Source: Pseudoflavonifractor phocaeensis
GTDB lineage: Bacteria > Bacillota > Clostridia > Oscillospirales > Oscillospiraceae
DNA: 58,703 nt
NCBI RefSeq assembly: GCF_021531375.1
Contig: NZ_JADYTU010000012.1
Location: forward strand, 1 to 58,703
Reading direction: 5' to 3'
Shown: positions 24,034-32,982 of the stretch, piece after piece
Numbering within the stretch: position 1 is the first letter of the stretch
Layout: every line of letters begins with the position of its first letter
The notes under the pieces: model-generated
Told to the model about the DNA's origin: nothing
Database searches by the model: none
Seen by the model: the letters and a program-made list of their open reading frames with translations, nothing else
Position numbers and translations under genes: made by a program

Positions 24034-24447
24034 ATGAAAATCGTTGTTGTGGACGGCCAGGGTGGCCGTCTGGGAAAGCTGCTGGTGGAGGGCATCAAGA
24101 CCCGTCTGCCCCAGGCCCAGGTCTATGCGCTTGGGACCAACAGCATCGCCACCGCCACCATGCTCAAGGCGGGTGCTGATTTCGGCGCCACGGGAGAAAA
24201 CCCGGTGATCCGGGGCGTGATGGACGCCGACGCGGTGCTGGGCCCGGTAGGCATCGTGGTTGCCCACGCCATTCTGGGCGAGGTGACCCCCGCCATGGCC
24301 GAGGCGGTGGGCGGCTGCCGGGCCAGGAAATTCCTGGTGCCCATGAACAGCTGCGGGGTGGTAGTAGCTGGTGTAAAGGATCAGCCCCTGCCGGTCTATG
24401 TGTCCCAGGCTGTGGAGCAGATGGCGGAAGCCTTGGAGAAGGAGTGA
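24034..24447 (+). CDS. DUF3842 family protein (137 aa)
   Basis: This conserved Clostridia protein has a Rossmann-like N-terminus (MKIVVVDGQGGRLGK) and a glycine-rich core (NSIATATMLKAGADFGATGE). The family function is unknown; a nucleotide- or metal-related role is suggested by the GxGGxxG motif. The ATG at 24034 follows AGTGAGGAA. It precedes the aldo/keto reductase by 3 bases and is co-transcribed with it. Confidence 0.85.
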   Translation: MKIVVVDGQGGRLGKLLVEGIKTRLPQAQVYALGTNSIATATMLKAGADFGATGENPVIRGVMDADAVLGPVGIVVAHAILGEVTPAMAEAVGGCRARKFLVPMNSCGVVVAGVKDQPLPVYVSQAVEQMAEALEKE

Positions 24448-24450
24448 GCC

Positions 24451-25584
24451 ATGGAATATCGCAGTATAGAACGGACAGGGGCCCGGCCCTCCCTGCTGGG
24501 CTACGGATGTATGCGCTTCCCGTTGGACCGGGAGACCGGGAGCATTGACCAGGCGCGGGCGGAGGCCCTGATCCGCCGGGCCATGGAGGCGGGGATCACC
24601 TACTATGACACCGCCTGGCCTTACCACAACGGGGAGAGCGAGCCCTTCTTGGGCCGGGTCCTGTCCCAGTATCCCCGGGACCGCTATTATCTGGCCACCA
24701 AGCTGCCCTGCTGGGAGATCACCAGCCGGGAGCAGGCGGCGGAGCTGTTCGAACGGCAGTTGGAGCGGCTGCAGACGGACCATGTGGACTTCTATCTCCT
24801 TCACAGTCTGAGCCGCAGGACCTGGAAGCGGATGCTGGAGCTGGACATTCTCTCCCTTCTGGAGGAGTATCAGCGCCAGGGTAGGCTGCGCCGGCTGGGC
24901 TTCTCCTTTCATGACGAATATGAAGCCTTTGCGAAGATTCTGAACCACCGGGACTGGGATTTCTGCCAGATCCAGCTGAACTACATGGACACCCACCACC
25001 AGGCGGGACTTCAGGGGCTGGAGTTGGCCCGGAGCAAAGGCGTGCCGGTGGTCGTGATGGAACCGGTGAAGGGCGGTTCTCTGGCCCAGCTACCGGAGGA
25101 AGTCACGGCGTCCCTGCGGGCCCTGGACCCGGAGGCTTCCGCCGCCTCCTGGGCCATGCGCTGGGTGGCCAGCCAGCCGGGCGTGGCGGTGGTCCTCAGC
25201 GGCATGTCCACCCCGGAGCAGTTGGAGGACAACCTGAGTACCTTTTCCCATTTCCGCCCCCTGGATGTGGAAGAAAACCAGGCGGTGGAAGAGACCGCCC
25301 GGCTGCTCCGCAGCCGCCTGAGAAACGGCTGCACTGGCTGCCGGTATTGCCTCCCCTGCCCTAAGGGCGTGGATATTCCTAAAAACTTTCAAATTTGGAA
25401 CAACATGGCCATGTACGGCAACCTCCGTCTGACCAAGCGGGCTTGGCGGGAGCTGGAGCCCGGGGCCAGAGGGGACCAGTGCGTCTCCTGCGGCCGCTGC
25501 GAAGAACTGTGCCCCCAGCACATTCCCATCCGGGAGCACCTGGCCCGCCTTACCGGAGAGGTGGAGGGATTTTTGACCCCATAG
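24451..25584 (+). CDS. Aldo/keto reductase with C-terminal ferredoxin-type cluster domain (377 aa)
   Basis: The N-terminal 300 residues are an aldo/keto reductase barrel (catalytic Tyr in the DTAWPYHNG segment; KLPCWEI and DFYLLHSL). The C-terminal 60 residues carry two four-cysteine motifs, CTGCRYCLPCP and CVSCGRCEELCP, as in ferredoxin domains holding [4Fe-4S] clusters. Such fusions are common in anaerobes, where the clusters link a carbonyl reduction to ferredoxin; the substrate is unknown. It is translationally close to the DUF3842 gene. Confidence 0.9.
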   Translation: MEYRSIERTGARPSLLGYGCMRFPLDRETGSIDQARAEALIRRAMEAGITYYDTAWPYHNGESEPFLGRVLSQYPRDRYYLATKLPCWEITSREQAAELFERQLERLQTDHVDFYLLHSLSRRTWKRMLELDILSLLEEYQRQGRLRRLGFSFHDEYEAFAKILNHRDWDFCQIQLNYMDTHHQAGLQGLELARSKGVPVVVMEPVKGGSLAQLPEEVTASLRALDPEASAASWAMRWVASQPGVAVVLSGMSTPEQLEDNLSTFSHFRPLDVEENQAVEETARLLRSRLRNGCTGCRYCLPCPKGVDIPKNFQIWNNMAMYGNLRLTKRAWRELEPGARGDQCVSCGRCEELCPQHIPIREHLARLTGEVEGFLTP

Positions 25585-25633
25585 CCTGCTGTCCAGGCGC
25601 TTCGGAGCCCGGCCGCCGCCATTGCATAAAAAA

Positions 25634-25664
25634 CAGCGCCCCTGAACGATGTTCAGGGGCGCTG
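25634..25664 (-). terminator. Terminator of the rsmD-coaD-coiled-coil operon
   Basis: Perfect 14-bp stem CAGCGCCCCTGAAC / GTTCAGGGGCGCTG with a 3-base loop, followed on the minus strand by TTTTTT. Confidence 0.85.
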
Positions 25665-25688
25665 CCGTATCTCATACCTTACTGCCGT

Positions 25689-26216
25689 TTAGTCCTCGTC
25701 GGCGGCCGCGTCATAGATGGGACGGGAGCCGGTGGTCCCGGCGGCGGGGGCGGAGGCCACCCCGGCGGCGGCACGGAACCGGGCCCGGGACTGCTTGATC
25801 TCGTCATAGGCCTCGGCCACAGCCTCCTCGGTGCGGCGCAGGGCGTCCTCGCAGTACTCGTTGGCGGAACGCTTCAGCTCCCGGCTGCGCTCCTCCGCCT
25901 GCTGCATCATCTCGTTGGCCCGCTGCTTGGCCTGGAGGGTGATGGTGTCCTCCGCCAGCAGCTGCCGGGCCTTATCCTCCGCGGCCTTGCGGATCGACTC
26001 GGCCTCCCGCTTGGCGGAGGCCACCAGTTCGGCCCGGTTGGCCATCATCTTTCTCGCCTCGCTCAGCTCCATGGGGAACTGGCTGCGTATATCGTCGATC
26101 AGATCCAGCGCGCGGTCCCGCTCAATGATGCACTTATCATTGGAGAAGGGGGCGTTCTTCGCCTCGTCGATCATTTCAAAGAGCATGTCCAGCAGCTCTT
26201 CCACACCGCTTGCCAT
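25689..26216 (-). CDS. Coiled-coil protein (175 aa), DivIVA/ATP-synthase-b-like helix
   Basis: An almost continuous coiled coil from about residue 40 to 140 with heptad-like Ala/Glu/Lys repeats (AKREAESIRKAAEDKARQLL and ELKRSANEYCEDALRR). A short Ala/Gly/Pro tail follows. The N-terminal 35 residues (EELLDMLFEMIDEAKNAPFS) are a conserved helix. Such proteins accompany coaD in Clostridia; they look like DivIVA-type polar scaffold or stator-like proteins, but no function is shown. It starts 3 bases after coaD stops. Confidence 0.75.
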   Translation of the reverse strand: MASGVEELLDMLFEMIDEAKNAPFSNDKCIIERDRALDLIDDIRSQFPMELSEARKMMANRAELVASAKREAESIRKAAEDKARQLLAEDTITLQAKQRANEMMQQAEERSRELKRSANEYCEDALRRTEEAVAEAYDEIKQSRARFRAAAGVASAPAAGTTGSRPIYDAAADED

Positions 26217-26219
26217 TGA

Positions 26220-26717
26220 TTACCCTTCCTTTCCCTGCAGTTCTCCCATGCGGCGATTGACGTCGTCTACGATCTCCCGGGGCACAAAGTCCGCCAGGTC
26301 AGCCCCGTAGCGCGCCATCTCCTTGACGATGGTGGAACTGAGATATGTATATTTTTCGCTGGAGGCCAGGAACATGGTCTCCAACCGGGGGTTCAGCTTG
26401 CGGTTGATGACCGCCATCTGGACCTCCTGCTCGAAATCGGACACCGCCCGCAGTCCCTTGACCACCACATGGGCCCGGCGCCGCTTGGCATAGGCCGCCA
26501 GCAGCTCGTCGGAGAAGTCCACTTCCACATTATGGAACCGCTCGGTGGAGCGGCGCAGCAGCTCCACCCGCTCCTCCGGGGTAAACATCCCCTGCTTTTT
26601 GGAGTTGACCATCACACAGACGATCAGCTTGTCAAAGCAGGCGGCGGCCCGCTTGATGATGTTCAAATGGCCCAGGGTCACCGGGTCAAAGCTGCCGGGA
26701 TAGATGGCAATGCTCAT
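26220..26717 (-). CDS. coaD: Phosphopantetheine adenylyltransferase (165 aa)
   Basis: This catalyses the penultimate step of coenzyme A synthesis. The nucleotidylyltransferase signature YPGSFDPVTLGHLNII (T/HxGH-type) is at the N-terminus and the second motif (YTYLSSTIVKEMAR) near residue 125. Length matches the family. It overlaps rsmD by 4 bases (ATGA), so the genes are coupled. Confidence 0.97.
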   Translation of the reverse strand: MSIAIYPGSFDPVTLGHLNIIKRAAACFDKLIVCVMVNSKKQGMFTPEERVELLRRSTERFHNVEVDFSDELLAAYAKRRRAHVVVKGLRAVSDFEQEVQMAVINRKLNPRLETMFLASSEKYTYLSSTIVKEMARYGADLADFVPREIVDDVNRRMGELQGKEG

Positions 26718-27271
26718 GTTCTCTCACTCCCAGCCCGGCGGCAGATCGTCAGCTTGATCTTTCCGTACCGGTACTCTCTCCCCTGTTCATAGGGGAGGGC
26801 CAGCGGGGGAAGTTCCCGGTCCGCGGCACTTTCGCAAACCATTATACCATGTTCCCCAAGAATGTCAAACCTTGTGATGGCTTCGATGCTCTTCTCCAGC
26901 AGATCCGAATGGTAGGGAGGGTCCAGGAAGATCACGTCAAATTTCTCATGGCAGGAGGCCAGAAAGGACAGCGCATCCCCCTGGACCACGCGGGCGTGCT
27001 CGGAAAAACCGCAGGCCTTCACGTTGTCCCGGATCAGGGCCACAGCCTCCCGGCGCTGGTCCACAAAGGTACAGCGCTCTGCCCCCCGGGACAGAGCCTC
27101 AATGCCCAGCTGGCCGGTACCGCCGAACAGGTCCAGCACCCGCCGTCCCTCGATCTCAAATTGGATGATATTAAAGATGGACTCCTTCACCTTGTCGGTG
27201 GTAGGGCGGGTATCCATCCCCTGGAGTTCCTTTAACCGACGGCCCCGAGCCGTTCCGGAAATCACGCGCAT
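26714..27271 (-). CDS. rsmD: 16S rRNA (guanine966-N2)-methyltransferase RsmD (185 aa)
   Basis: This methylates G966 of 16S rRNA during small-subunit assembly. It has the S-adenosylmethionine motif (VLDLFGGTGQLGIEALSRGA) and the N-methyltransferase catalytic motif FLDPPYH. The conserved N-terminus MRVISGTARGRRLKE is intact. The rsmD-coaD pair is a usual gene neighbourhood in Firmicutes. The long repeat copy B begins 43 bases upstream. Confidence 0.95.
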   Translation of the reverse strand: MRVISGTARGRRLKELQGMDTRPTTDKVKESIFNIIQFEIEGRRVLDLFGGTGQLGIEALSRGAERCTFVDQRREAVALIRDNVKACGFSEHARVVQGDALSFLASCHEKFDVIFLDPPYHSDLLEKSIEAITRFDILGEHGIMVCESAADRELPPLALPYEQGREYRYGKIKLTICRRAGSERT

Positions 27272-27313
27272 GGTCCTTGATCCTCTCTTTTCATAAGTTT
27301 TAAAAGTTGATGG

Positions 27314-27996
27314 TAAATTTTAGTTTATCTGAGGATTTCGCCAGCGGGCGGACGGGAGTTAGGACGAAGGAGTATTTCGCCCCCGGGCGAGGTACTTTTG
27401 TAGAGATACAAAAGTACCCAAAAAATCTCCGGGGCTTCGGCCCCGGTCCCCATGGGGAGCCATCAAAGAATATGCAGAATACTGTTCGGCGCGGGCAAAA
27501 GCCAGGATACCTCTCACACCCCCGCCCGCTGCCGCTCTGCAACAGTGAAATTGGTGCCTGCTTCTCCCGACTAAAAGCGCGCCTCTGGGTTAACAATCTC
27601 GGGGCGCTTCGCCCATACCTGCCAGCCTTCTCGTTTATGCCAGACTATTTCAAGAACGGGGCACACTCGGGCGGCCCCGGCAGGCCAGGTGGGTAAGAAG
27701 CAACTGTTGACAGTCTTTGCCGCCATCGAGGCGGGCTGTATTGCTTATCCCCCCGTAAAATCTTCTCCATTTTGCGAAGCAAAAGGCGGTGTGAGCGCTC
27801 TCATATTTTGCTGGCTGCGATCAGCGAAAGGCCGCAGAACTCTTATAATGGGGGTCCGGGGGCGGCGCGGATAGCGCAATGAAATTGCGCGTGGCCGCCC
27901 CCGGCGATTCTTTGGTTTCTTTCTGATCGTTCAGAAAGAAACTCGCTCCGCAGAGCGGAATCCTTTCAAAACACTCCAACGGTAAACTAAAATTTA
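27314..27996. repeat. Long dispersed repeat, copy B (683 bp) with terminal inverted repeats
   Basis: This second copy of the repeat at 17266-17981 lies in the same orientation between rsmD and uvrC. The ends are TAAATTTTAGTTTATC and GGTAAACTAAAATTTA, so the terminal inverted repeat is again present. Large blocks are near-identical to copy A (for example around CAAAGAATATGCA and CCGTAAAATCTTCTCC). The first hairpin (27391-27418) differs from that of copy A by compensatory changes. The final TTTA supplies the TAA stop codon of uvrC. No conserved reading frame. Confidence 0.85.
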
Positions 27997-29814
27997 CGGT
28001 TCTGAATGAAAATACTGATACACCGCCTGGGCTGTATTTTGGGGCACGACCTCCCGAAGCTGCTCCAGAGAGGCGGCCCGGATGGCCTTGACGCTTTTGA
28101 AATGCTTCAGCAGCTGTGTGCGGCGGACCTCCCCCACTCCAGGTATTTGGTCCAGAACAGAGGTTTTTACATGTCCCGCCTGGAGCTGGCGGTGGTACTC
28201 GATGGCAAAGCGGTGCGTCTCCTCCTGGATCTGGCCAATGAGGGCAAAGACCGCCGGGATGGCCTGGATGCCAATCTCCCGGCCGTCGGGATGGACCAGC
28301 GCCCTGGTCCGGTGCCGGTCGTCCTTCACCATGCCGTAGGCCGGGATACTCAGATTCATGGATTCCAGCACCCGGGCGGCCACCTTCACATGCTCATGGC
28401 CGCCGTCGATCAGGAGCAGATCGGGTTTGTCGGAAAATTTCTCGTCTCCGTCCAGATACCGGCGGAACCGGCGGGTCAGGACCTGCTCCATGGAAGCGTA
28501 GTCGTCTGGGCCCGTCATGTCCTTCAGCTTGAACCGGCGGTAGTCCCGCTTCAGCGGTTTTCCGTCCACATAGACCACCATGGAGGCCACGATGTCGCTG
28601 GCCCCCTGGTTGGAGATATCGTAGGATTCCATGCGGCGGGGCGGCTGCTCCAGCCCCAGCATCCGGCCCAGAGCCTCCAGCAGCTTATTCTGCCGCTCCT
28701 CCCGGGTGGTGGCCCGCTCCACCTCCTCCCGGGCATTCTGGTTGGCCAGCTTGATCAGGTCCATCTTGGCCCCCCGCTGGGGCGTGACCAGCTCCACCCG
28801 GCTCCCCACCTGCTCAGACAGCATCCGGGTCAGGGGCACCTGGTCAGGCAGCTCGCAGGGCAGCAGGATCTGCTTGGGCAGCCGGGTCCGGCCCACATAG
28901 TATTCCCGCATCAGGAAGGACAACACCGCTTCCTCGTCCTCCTCCACCGGGGACTCAAAGAGGTCAAAGTCCTTGGCGGCCAGTTCCCCCTCCATATAGT
29001 GGAGGACCACAAAGCAGCTCTTGGCCGTCCCCCGGAAAAACCCGGTCACGTCGGTGTCGGCCAGGGACCCGGCGATGACTTTCTGCCGCTTGCCCAGCAG
29101 CTCGATAGCCCGCAAGCGGTCCCGAAGCTCCGCGGCTCGCTCGAAGCGCAGCTCCTCCGCTGCCTGCTCCATCTCGGCGGTCAGGTCGGACTGGACCTCC
29201 TTGAAGCGGCCTTCCAGCAGAGAGACTGCCTGGAGCATGGCCTGGTCGTGCTGCTCCTTCATCTCGTCGCTGCGGCAGTAGCCGTCGCACTTGCCCATGT
29301 GGAAGTTGAGGCAGGGCCGCTCCTTGCCGATGTCCCGGGGGAACTTCTTGTTGCAGGAGGGCAGCCGCAGTGCGGTCCGAAGGGCGTCGATGATGGCCTG
29401 GGTGTTGTGGCGGCTGGCGTAGGGGCCGAAGTACCGTGCCCCGTCCTCCGCGGCCTTGCTGGCCAGAGAGAATTTAGGGTATGGCTCGTTGGACAGGCGG
29501 ATATAGGGGTAACCCTTTCCGTCCTTCAGCAGGATATTATACCGGGGCTGGTGGCGCTTGATGAGAGAACACTCCAGCACCAGCGCCTCAAACTCGCTGT
29601 CGGCGATGATGACGTCGAAATGGTCGATCTGGGACACCATGGCCCGCGTCTTCTCCGTGTGGCTGGCCGAGTCCTGGAAGTACTGGGACACCCGGTTTTT
29701 CAGCGCCTTGGCCTTGCCCACGTAGATCACCGTATTTTTGGCGTCCTGCATGATATAGACCCCCGGCTTCAGGGGCAGGCTGTGTGCCTTTTCCTTCAGT
29801 TCGTCAAAGGTCAC
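27994..29814 (-). CDS. uvrC: Excinuclease ABC subunit C (606 aa)
   Basis: This makes the dual incision of nucleotide-excision repair with UvrAB. The N-terminal GIY-YIG nuclease domain (PGVYIMQDAKNTVIYVGKAK), a UVR motif (about 205-235), the RNase-H-like endonuclease domain and the C-terminal HhH domain (QIPGVGEVRRTQLLKHF) are present. The GTG at 29814 is preferred, being preceded by AAGGAGAGG, over a TTG further upstream. Its stop codon TAA (27996-27994) coincides with the end of repeat copy B, so the last residues may have been changed by that insertion. Confidence 0.95.
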   Translation of the reverse strand: MTFDELKEKAHSLPLKPGVYIMQDAKNTVIYVGKAKALKNRVSQYFQDSASHTEKTRAMVSQIDHFDVIIADSEFEALVLECSLIKRHQPRYNILLKDGKGYPYIRLSNEPYPKFSLASKAAEDGARYFGPYASRHNTQAIIDALRTALRLPSCNKKFPRDIGKERPCLNFHMGKCDGYCRSDEMKEQHDQAMLQAVSLLEGRFKEVQSDLTAEMEQAAEELRFERAAELRDRLRAIELLGKRQKVIAGSLADTDVTGFFRGTAKSCFVVLHYMEGELAAKDFDLFESPVEEDEEAVLSFLMREYYVGRTRLPKQILLPCELPDQVPLTRMLSEQVGSRVELVTPQRGAKMDLIKLANQNAREEVERATTREERQNKLLEALGRMLGLEQPPRRMESYDISNQGASDIVASMVVYVDGKPLKRDYRRFKLKDMTGPDDYASMEQVLTRRFRRYLDGDEKFSDKPDLLLIDGGHEHVKVAARVLESMNLSIPAYGMVKDDRHRTRALVHPDGREIGIQAIPAVFALIGQIQEETHRFAIEYHRQLQAGHVKTSVLDQIPGVGEVRRTQLLKHFKSVKAIRAASLEQLREVVPQNTAQAVYQYFHSEP

Positions 29815-29853
29815 GGGACCTCTCCTTCCTCCCGGTTCCGGGGGTAACGTCAA

Positions 29854-29880
29854 AAAAGGCGCCGCGTTGCGGCGCCTTTT
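29854..29880 (-). terminator. Terminator of the HPr gene
   Basis: AAAAGGCGCCGC / GCGGCGCCTTTT with a 3-base loop; T-rich on the minus strand. Confidence 0.8.
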
Positions 29881-29892
29881 GCTGGTAATCGC

Positions 29893-30156
29893 TTACTCGG
29901 AAAAATCAGAAGAAATCATCTTGTACAGGGCCTCGACCGCTTCCTTCTCATCAGGACCATCCGCGATCAGCTTAATAGGAGTGCCCTTTACAATCCCCAG
30001 GGACAGCACGCCCAGCAGACTCTTGGCGTTGACCTTGCGCTCTTCCTTTTCGACCCAGATGGAGCTCTTGAACTCGTTGGCCTTCTGGATGAAGAAGGTA
30101 GCGGGTCTGGCATGCAGACCGACCTGGTTGTTCACGACTGCTTCCTGACTATACAT
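29893..30156 (-). CDS. ptsH: HPr phosphocarrier protein (87 aa)
   Basis: HPr carries phosphate between EI and the sugar permeases and, when phosphorylated on Ser46, acts with CcpA in catabolite repression. His15 (NNQVGLHARPAT) and Ser46 (KVNAKSLLGV) are both present in their exact positions, so this is HPr rather than Crh. The start at 30156 is preceded by GGAGGTACAGCTT. The promoter is at 30194-30223. No EI gene is adjacent. Confidence 0.95.
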   Translation of the reverse strand: MYSQEAVVNNQVGLHARPATFFIQKANEFKSSIWVEKEERKVNAKSLLGVLSLGIVKGTPIKLIADGPDEKEAVEALYKMISSDFSE

Positions 30157-30193
30157 AAGCTGTACCTCCGCCTCGTCGTTTTGGTGTGACATT

Positions 30194-30223
30194 AGCATAC
30201 CAGATTTAACCCGTCTCCGTCAA
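30194..30223 (-). promoter_or_regulatory. Promoter of ptsH
   Basis: TTGACG (30223-30218), 18 bases, TATGCT (30199-30194) on the minus strand. Confidence 0.6.
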
Positions 30224-30384
30224 TGATATTTTTCACAAATATTACCCTGGTTTTAACCAAAAATTACCGGGCGAATTTCGAATTTTTTATATTTTATTGA
30301 AAAGCCCCGGCCTTTTTCGACGCCAGTTCCATTTTCAGGGACTTTTTCGGCACAAAGGCGATAAAGCAAAGTCGCTATTTTTCT

Positions 30385-30410
30385 CCGGCAAAAATCGGTT
30401 TTGATGCCGG
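30385..30410 (-). terminator. Probable terminator of mutS2
   Basis: CCGGCA / TGCCGG stem with an AT-rich loop; GAGAAAAATAG follows, so it is weak. Confidence 0.4.
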
Positions 30411-30416
30411 AACCTG

Positions 30417-32786
30417 TCACCGCAGCTCCGCCACGGTGACGCCATCCTCGCCCTCACCGTAGCGGCCGGGCCGGAAGGACTTTACATACCGGCTGCGCCT
30501 GCAGTAGTCCCGGACCGCCTTGCGGACGGCGCCGGTGCCCTTGCCGTGGATGATGGTCACCGTCTCCAGCTTGCCCATCATGGCGGTATCCAGAAACCCT
30601 TCCAGCACGGCGATGGCCTCGTCCGTCATCATGCCCCGCAGGTCGATCTGGCTGGGGGCGGCGGCGGTACGCAGGGTGTGCTGGGCCTGGGTGATGATGC
30701 GCCGGGCCTCCTTCTGGGCCTTGCCGGCTCCCTCCACCACCCGGACCTCCTCCTGCTTGGCGGTGATCTTCAGGATACCGGCCTGGAGCTGGAGCACCCC
30801 GTCCTTGTTCACCGACAGGACGGTAGCCTTCGTCCCCATGGAGACCAGCTCCACCGTATCTCCGGCCACGGCAGGCCGGGTGGGCGGAGGCGCCTCCACC
30901 TCCTGGGCGGGACCGCCGATGTTCCGCTCCGCCTCGTTGAGCAGCCGCCGGGACTCCGCCCGGCTGTCGTTGACCTGCTGCCAGTCCAGCTTGTCCTGGC
31001 GCTTCTTCATGTCCTTCAGCTCGGCGATGGCCAGGTCGCTGGCCGCCCGGGCCTCCTGGATGATGGCCCGGGCCTCGGCCTGGGCCTTCTCCACCACCTT
31101 GGACCGCTCCTCCTCCAGCTTTTTCCGGTACTCCCGGGCCTTGGAGGCAGACTGTTCCATCTCCAGCTTCAGCCGCTTGGCCTCGGCCCGCTCCTTCTCC
31201 ATCTCCTGGCGCTGCTGGTCCAGGCGGGTCAGCACATCCTCAAAGCGGACGTTCTCCGCGTCCAGCCGGGCGGCGGCCTTGTCGATGATATACTCGGGCA
31301 GACCCAGCCGGCGGGAAATGGCGAAGGCGTTGGACTTGCCGGGAATGCCCAGCACCAGCCGGTAGGTGGGGGCCAGGGTGTCCACGTTGAACTCGCAGGA
31401 GGCGTTCTCCACCCCCGGCGTGGTCATGGCGTACACCTTTAATTCCGCATAGTGGGTGGTGGCGGCCACTCGGGCACCCAGACCCCGGGCCGACTCGATG
31501 ATGGCGGCGGCCAGGGCGGCACCCTCCACCGGATCGGTGCCCGCCCCCAGCTCGTCGAAAAGGATCAGGGTGTCCTGGTCGGCCTCCTCCAGAATGCCCA
31601 CGATGTTGGTCATATGGGAGGAGAAGGTGGACAGGGACTGGGCGATGGACTGCTCGTCGCCGATGTCGGCCAGCACCCGTTCAAATACCCGGACGGTGGA
31701 ATCGTCCTTGGCGGGGATATGGAGGCCGCACTGGGCCATGAGGGTGATCAGACCCATGGTCTTCAGCGTCACCGTCTTGCCGCCGGTGTTGGGGCCGGTG
31801 ATGACCAGGGTGTCGAACCGCTCCCCCAGCTCCAGATCGTTGGCCACCGCCTTCTTCCGGTCCAGCAGCGGGTGCCGCGCCCCCCGCAGGTGTAAATACT
31901 TGTCAGACAGTCTGGGTTCCGTACATTCCAGCTTCAGAGACAGCTTGGCCCGGGCAAAAACCTCGTCCAGCCACACCAGCAGCCGGTAGTCCTCCAAAAT
32001 GTCCTCCTTGTGGGCCGCGCAGTCGGCGGACATCTGGGCCAGGATGCGCTCGATTTCCTTCTTCTCCTTGGCCAGCAGTTCCCGCAGCTCGTTATTGGCC
32101 TTGACCACCCCCATAGGCTCGATGAAGAAGGTAGAGCCCGAGGAGGACACATCGTGGACCAGGCCGGGGATATCGTTTTTATGCTCCGACTTCACCGGCA
32201 CCACATAGCGGTCAGAGCGGATGGTGATGATGGACTCCTGGAGGTACTTGGACTGGTTGGAGGAGATGATTTTTTGCAGGATGTCCCGAACCTTGGCCTC
32301 GGTGGCCCGCATATGGCGGCGGATGGAGGCCAGTTCGCCGCTGGCGGAGTCGGCGATCTCATCCTCCCCCAGGATGGAGCTGGTGATCGTCTCCTCCAGG
32401 AACTTATTGGGGGTCAGAGCCCGGAAGAGATGGGAGATGGCGTTTTTCTCCTCCCCCGCCCCGTATTCCCCGGCGGTGCGGGCCGCACGCAGGACGGCGG
32501 CGATGTCCAGCAGCTCCCGGGTATTCAGGCTGCCCCCCATGTCCGCCCGCTGGAGGCTGGCCGCCACCGGACGGATGCCGGAAAAGCCGGGGGTTCCCCG
32601 GAGAATCAGCATTTTGACGGCGGCAGAGGTCTCCTTCTGGGCCCGCTCCACATCGTCCAGGTCGGTCATGGGCCGCAGGGCCAGACACCGCTCCCGGCCC
32701 TCGTCGGTGACGGCGCAGTCGGCAAGCCGCTCCAGCACCCGGGGCAGCTCCAGGATCTGAATGGATTTTTCAAACAATTCGCTCAT
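30417..32786 (-). CDS. mutS2: Endonuclease MutS2 (789 aa)
   Basis: MutS2 limits homologous recombination and in some bacteria rescues collided ribosomes. The MutS-type ATPase has Walker A GPNTGGKT and the signature DELGAGTDPVEGAALA. A long coiled coil follows (about 500-620). The C-terminal Smr nuclease domain is shown by QIDLRGMMTDEAIAVLEGFL and VTIIHGKGTGAVRKAV. The start is the ATG at 32786 after AGGAGT; the longer upstream frame is a read-through. Length matches the family. Confidence 0.95.
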   Translation of the reverse strand: MSELFEKSIQILELPRVLERLADCAVTDEGRERCLALRPMTDLDDVERAQKETSAAVKMLILRGTPGFSGIRPVAASLQRADMGGSLNTRELLDIAAVLRAARTAGEYGAGEEKNAISHLFRALTPNKFLEETITSSILGEDEIADSASGELASIRRHMRATEAKVRDILQKIISSNQSKYLQESIITIRSDRYVVPVKSEHKNDIPGLVHDVSSSGSTFFIEPMGVVKANNELRELLAKEKKEIERILAQMSADCAAHKEDILEDYRLLVWLDEVFARAKLSLKLECTEPRLSDKYLHLRGARHPLLDRKKAVANDLELGERFDTLVITGPNTGGKTVTLKTMGLITLMAQCGLHIPAKDDSTVRVFERVLADIGDEQSIAQSLSTFSSHMTNIVGILEEADQDTLILFDELGAGTDPVEGAALAAAIIESARGLGARVAATTHYAELKVYAMTTPGVENASCEFNVDTLAPTYRLVLGIPGKSNAFAISRRLGLPEYIIDKAAARLDAENVRFEDVLTRLDQQRQEMEKERAEAKRLKLEMEQSASKAREYRKKLEEERSKVVEKAQAEARAIIQEARAASDLAIAELKDMKKRQDKLDWQQVNDSRAESRRLLNEAERNIGGPAQEVEAPPPTRPAVAGDTVELVSMGTKATVLSVNKDGVLQLQAGILKITAKQEEVRVVEGAGKAQKEARRIITQAQHTLRTAAAPSQIDLRGMMTDEAIAVLEGFLDTAMMGKLETVTIIHGKGTGAVRKAVRDYCRRSRYVKSFRPGRYGEGEDGVTVAELR

Positions 32787-32982
32787 GGCAAAAACTCCTA
32801 TTGAGGAAATCGGTCTTAGTATGCCCCTATTGTCGCACAAAGCGCCCACTTTGGCAAGAGGCGGAGCTGGTACGTTACCTCTTACGCATTACGCGCAATG
32901 CACACCCTGCGCCGAGATTTTCCCCCAGCCAAGGATACGTCCGTCCTCCTGCGTTCTCTTCGCGCTTTTTTCCATTGTGTCC

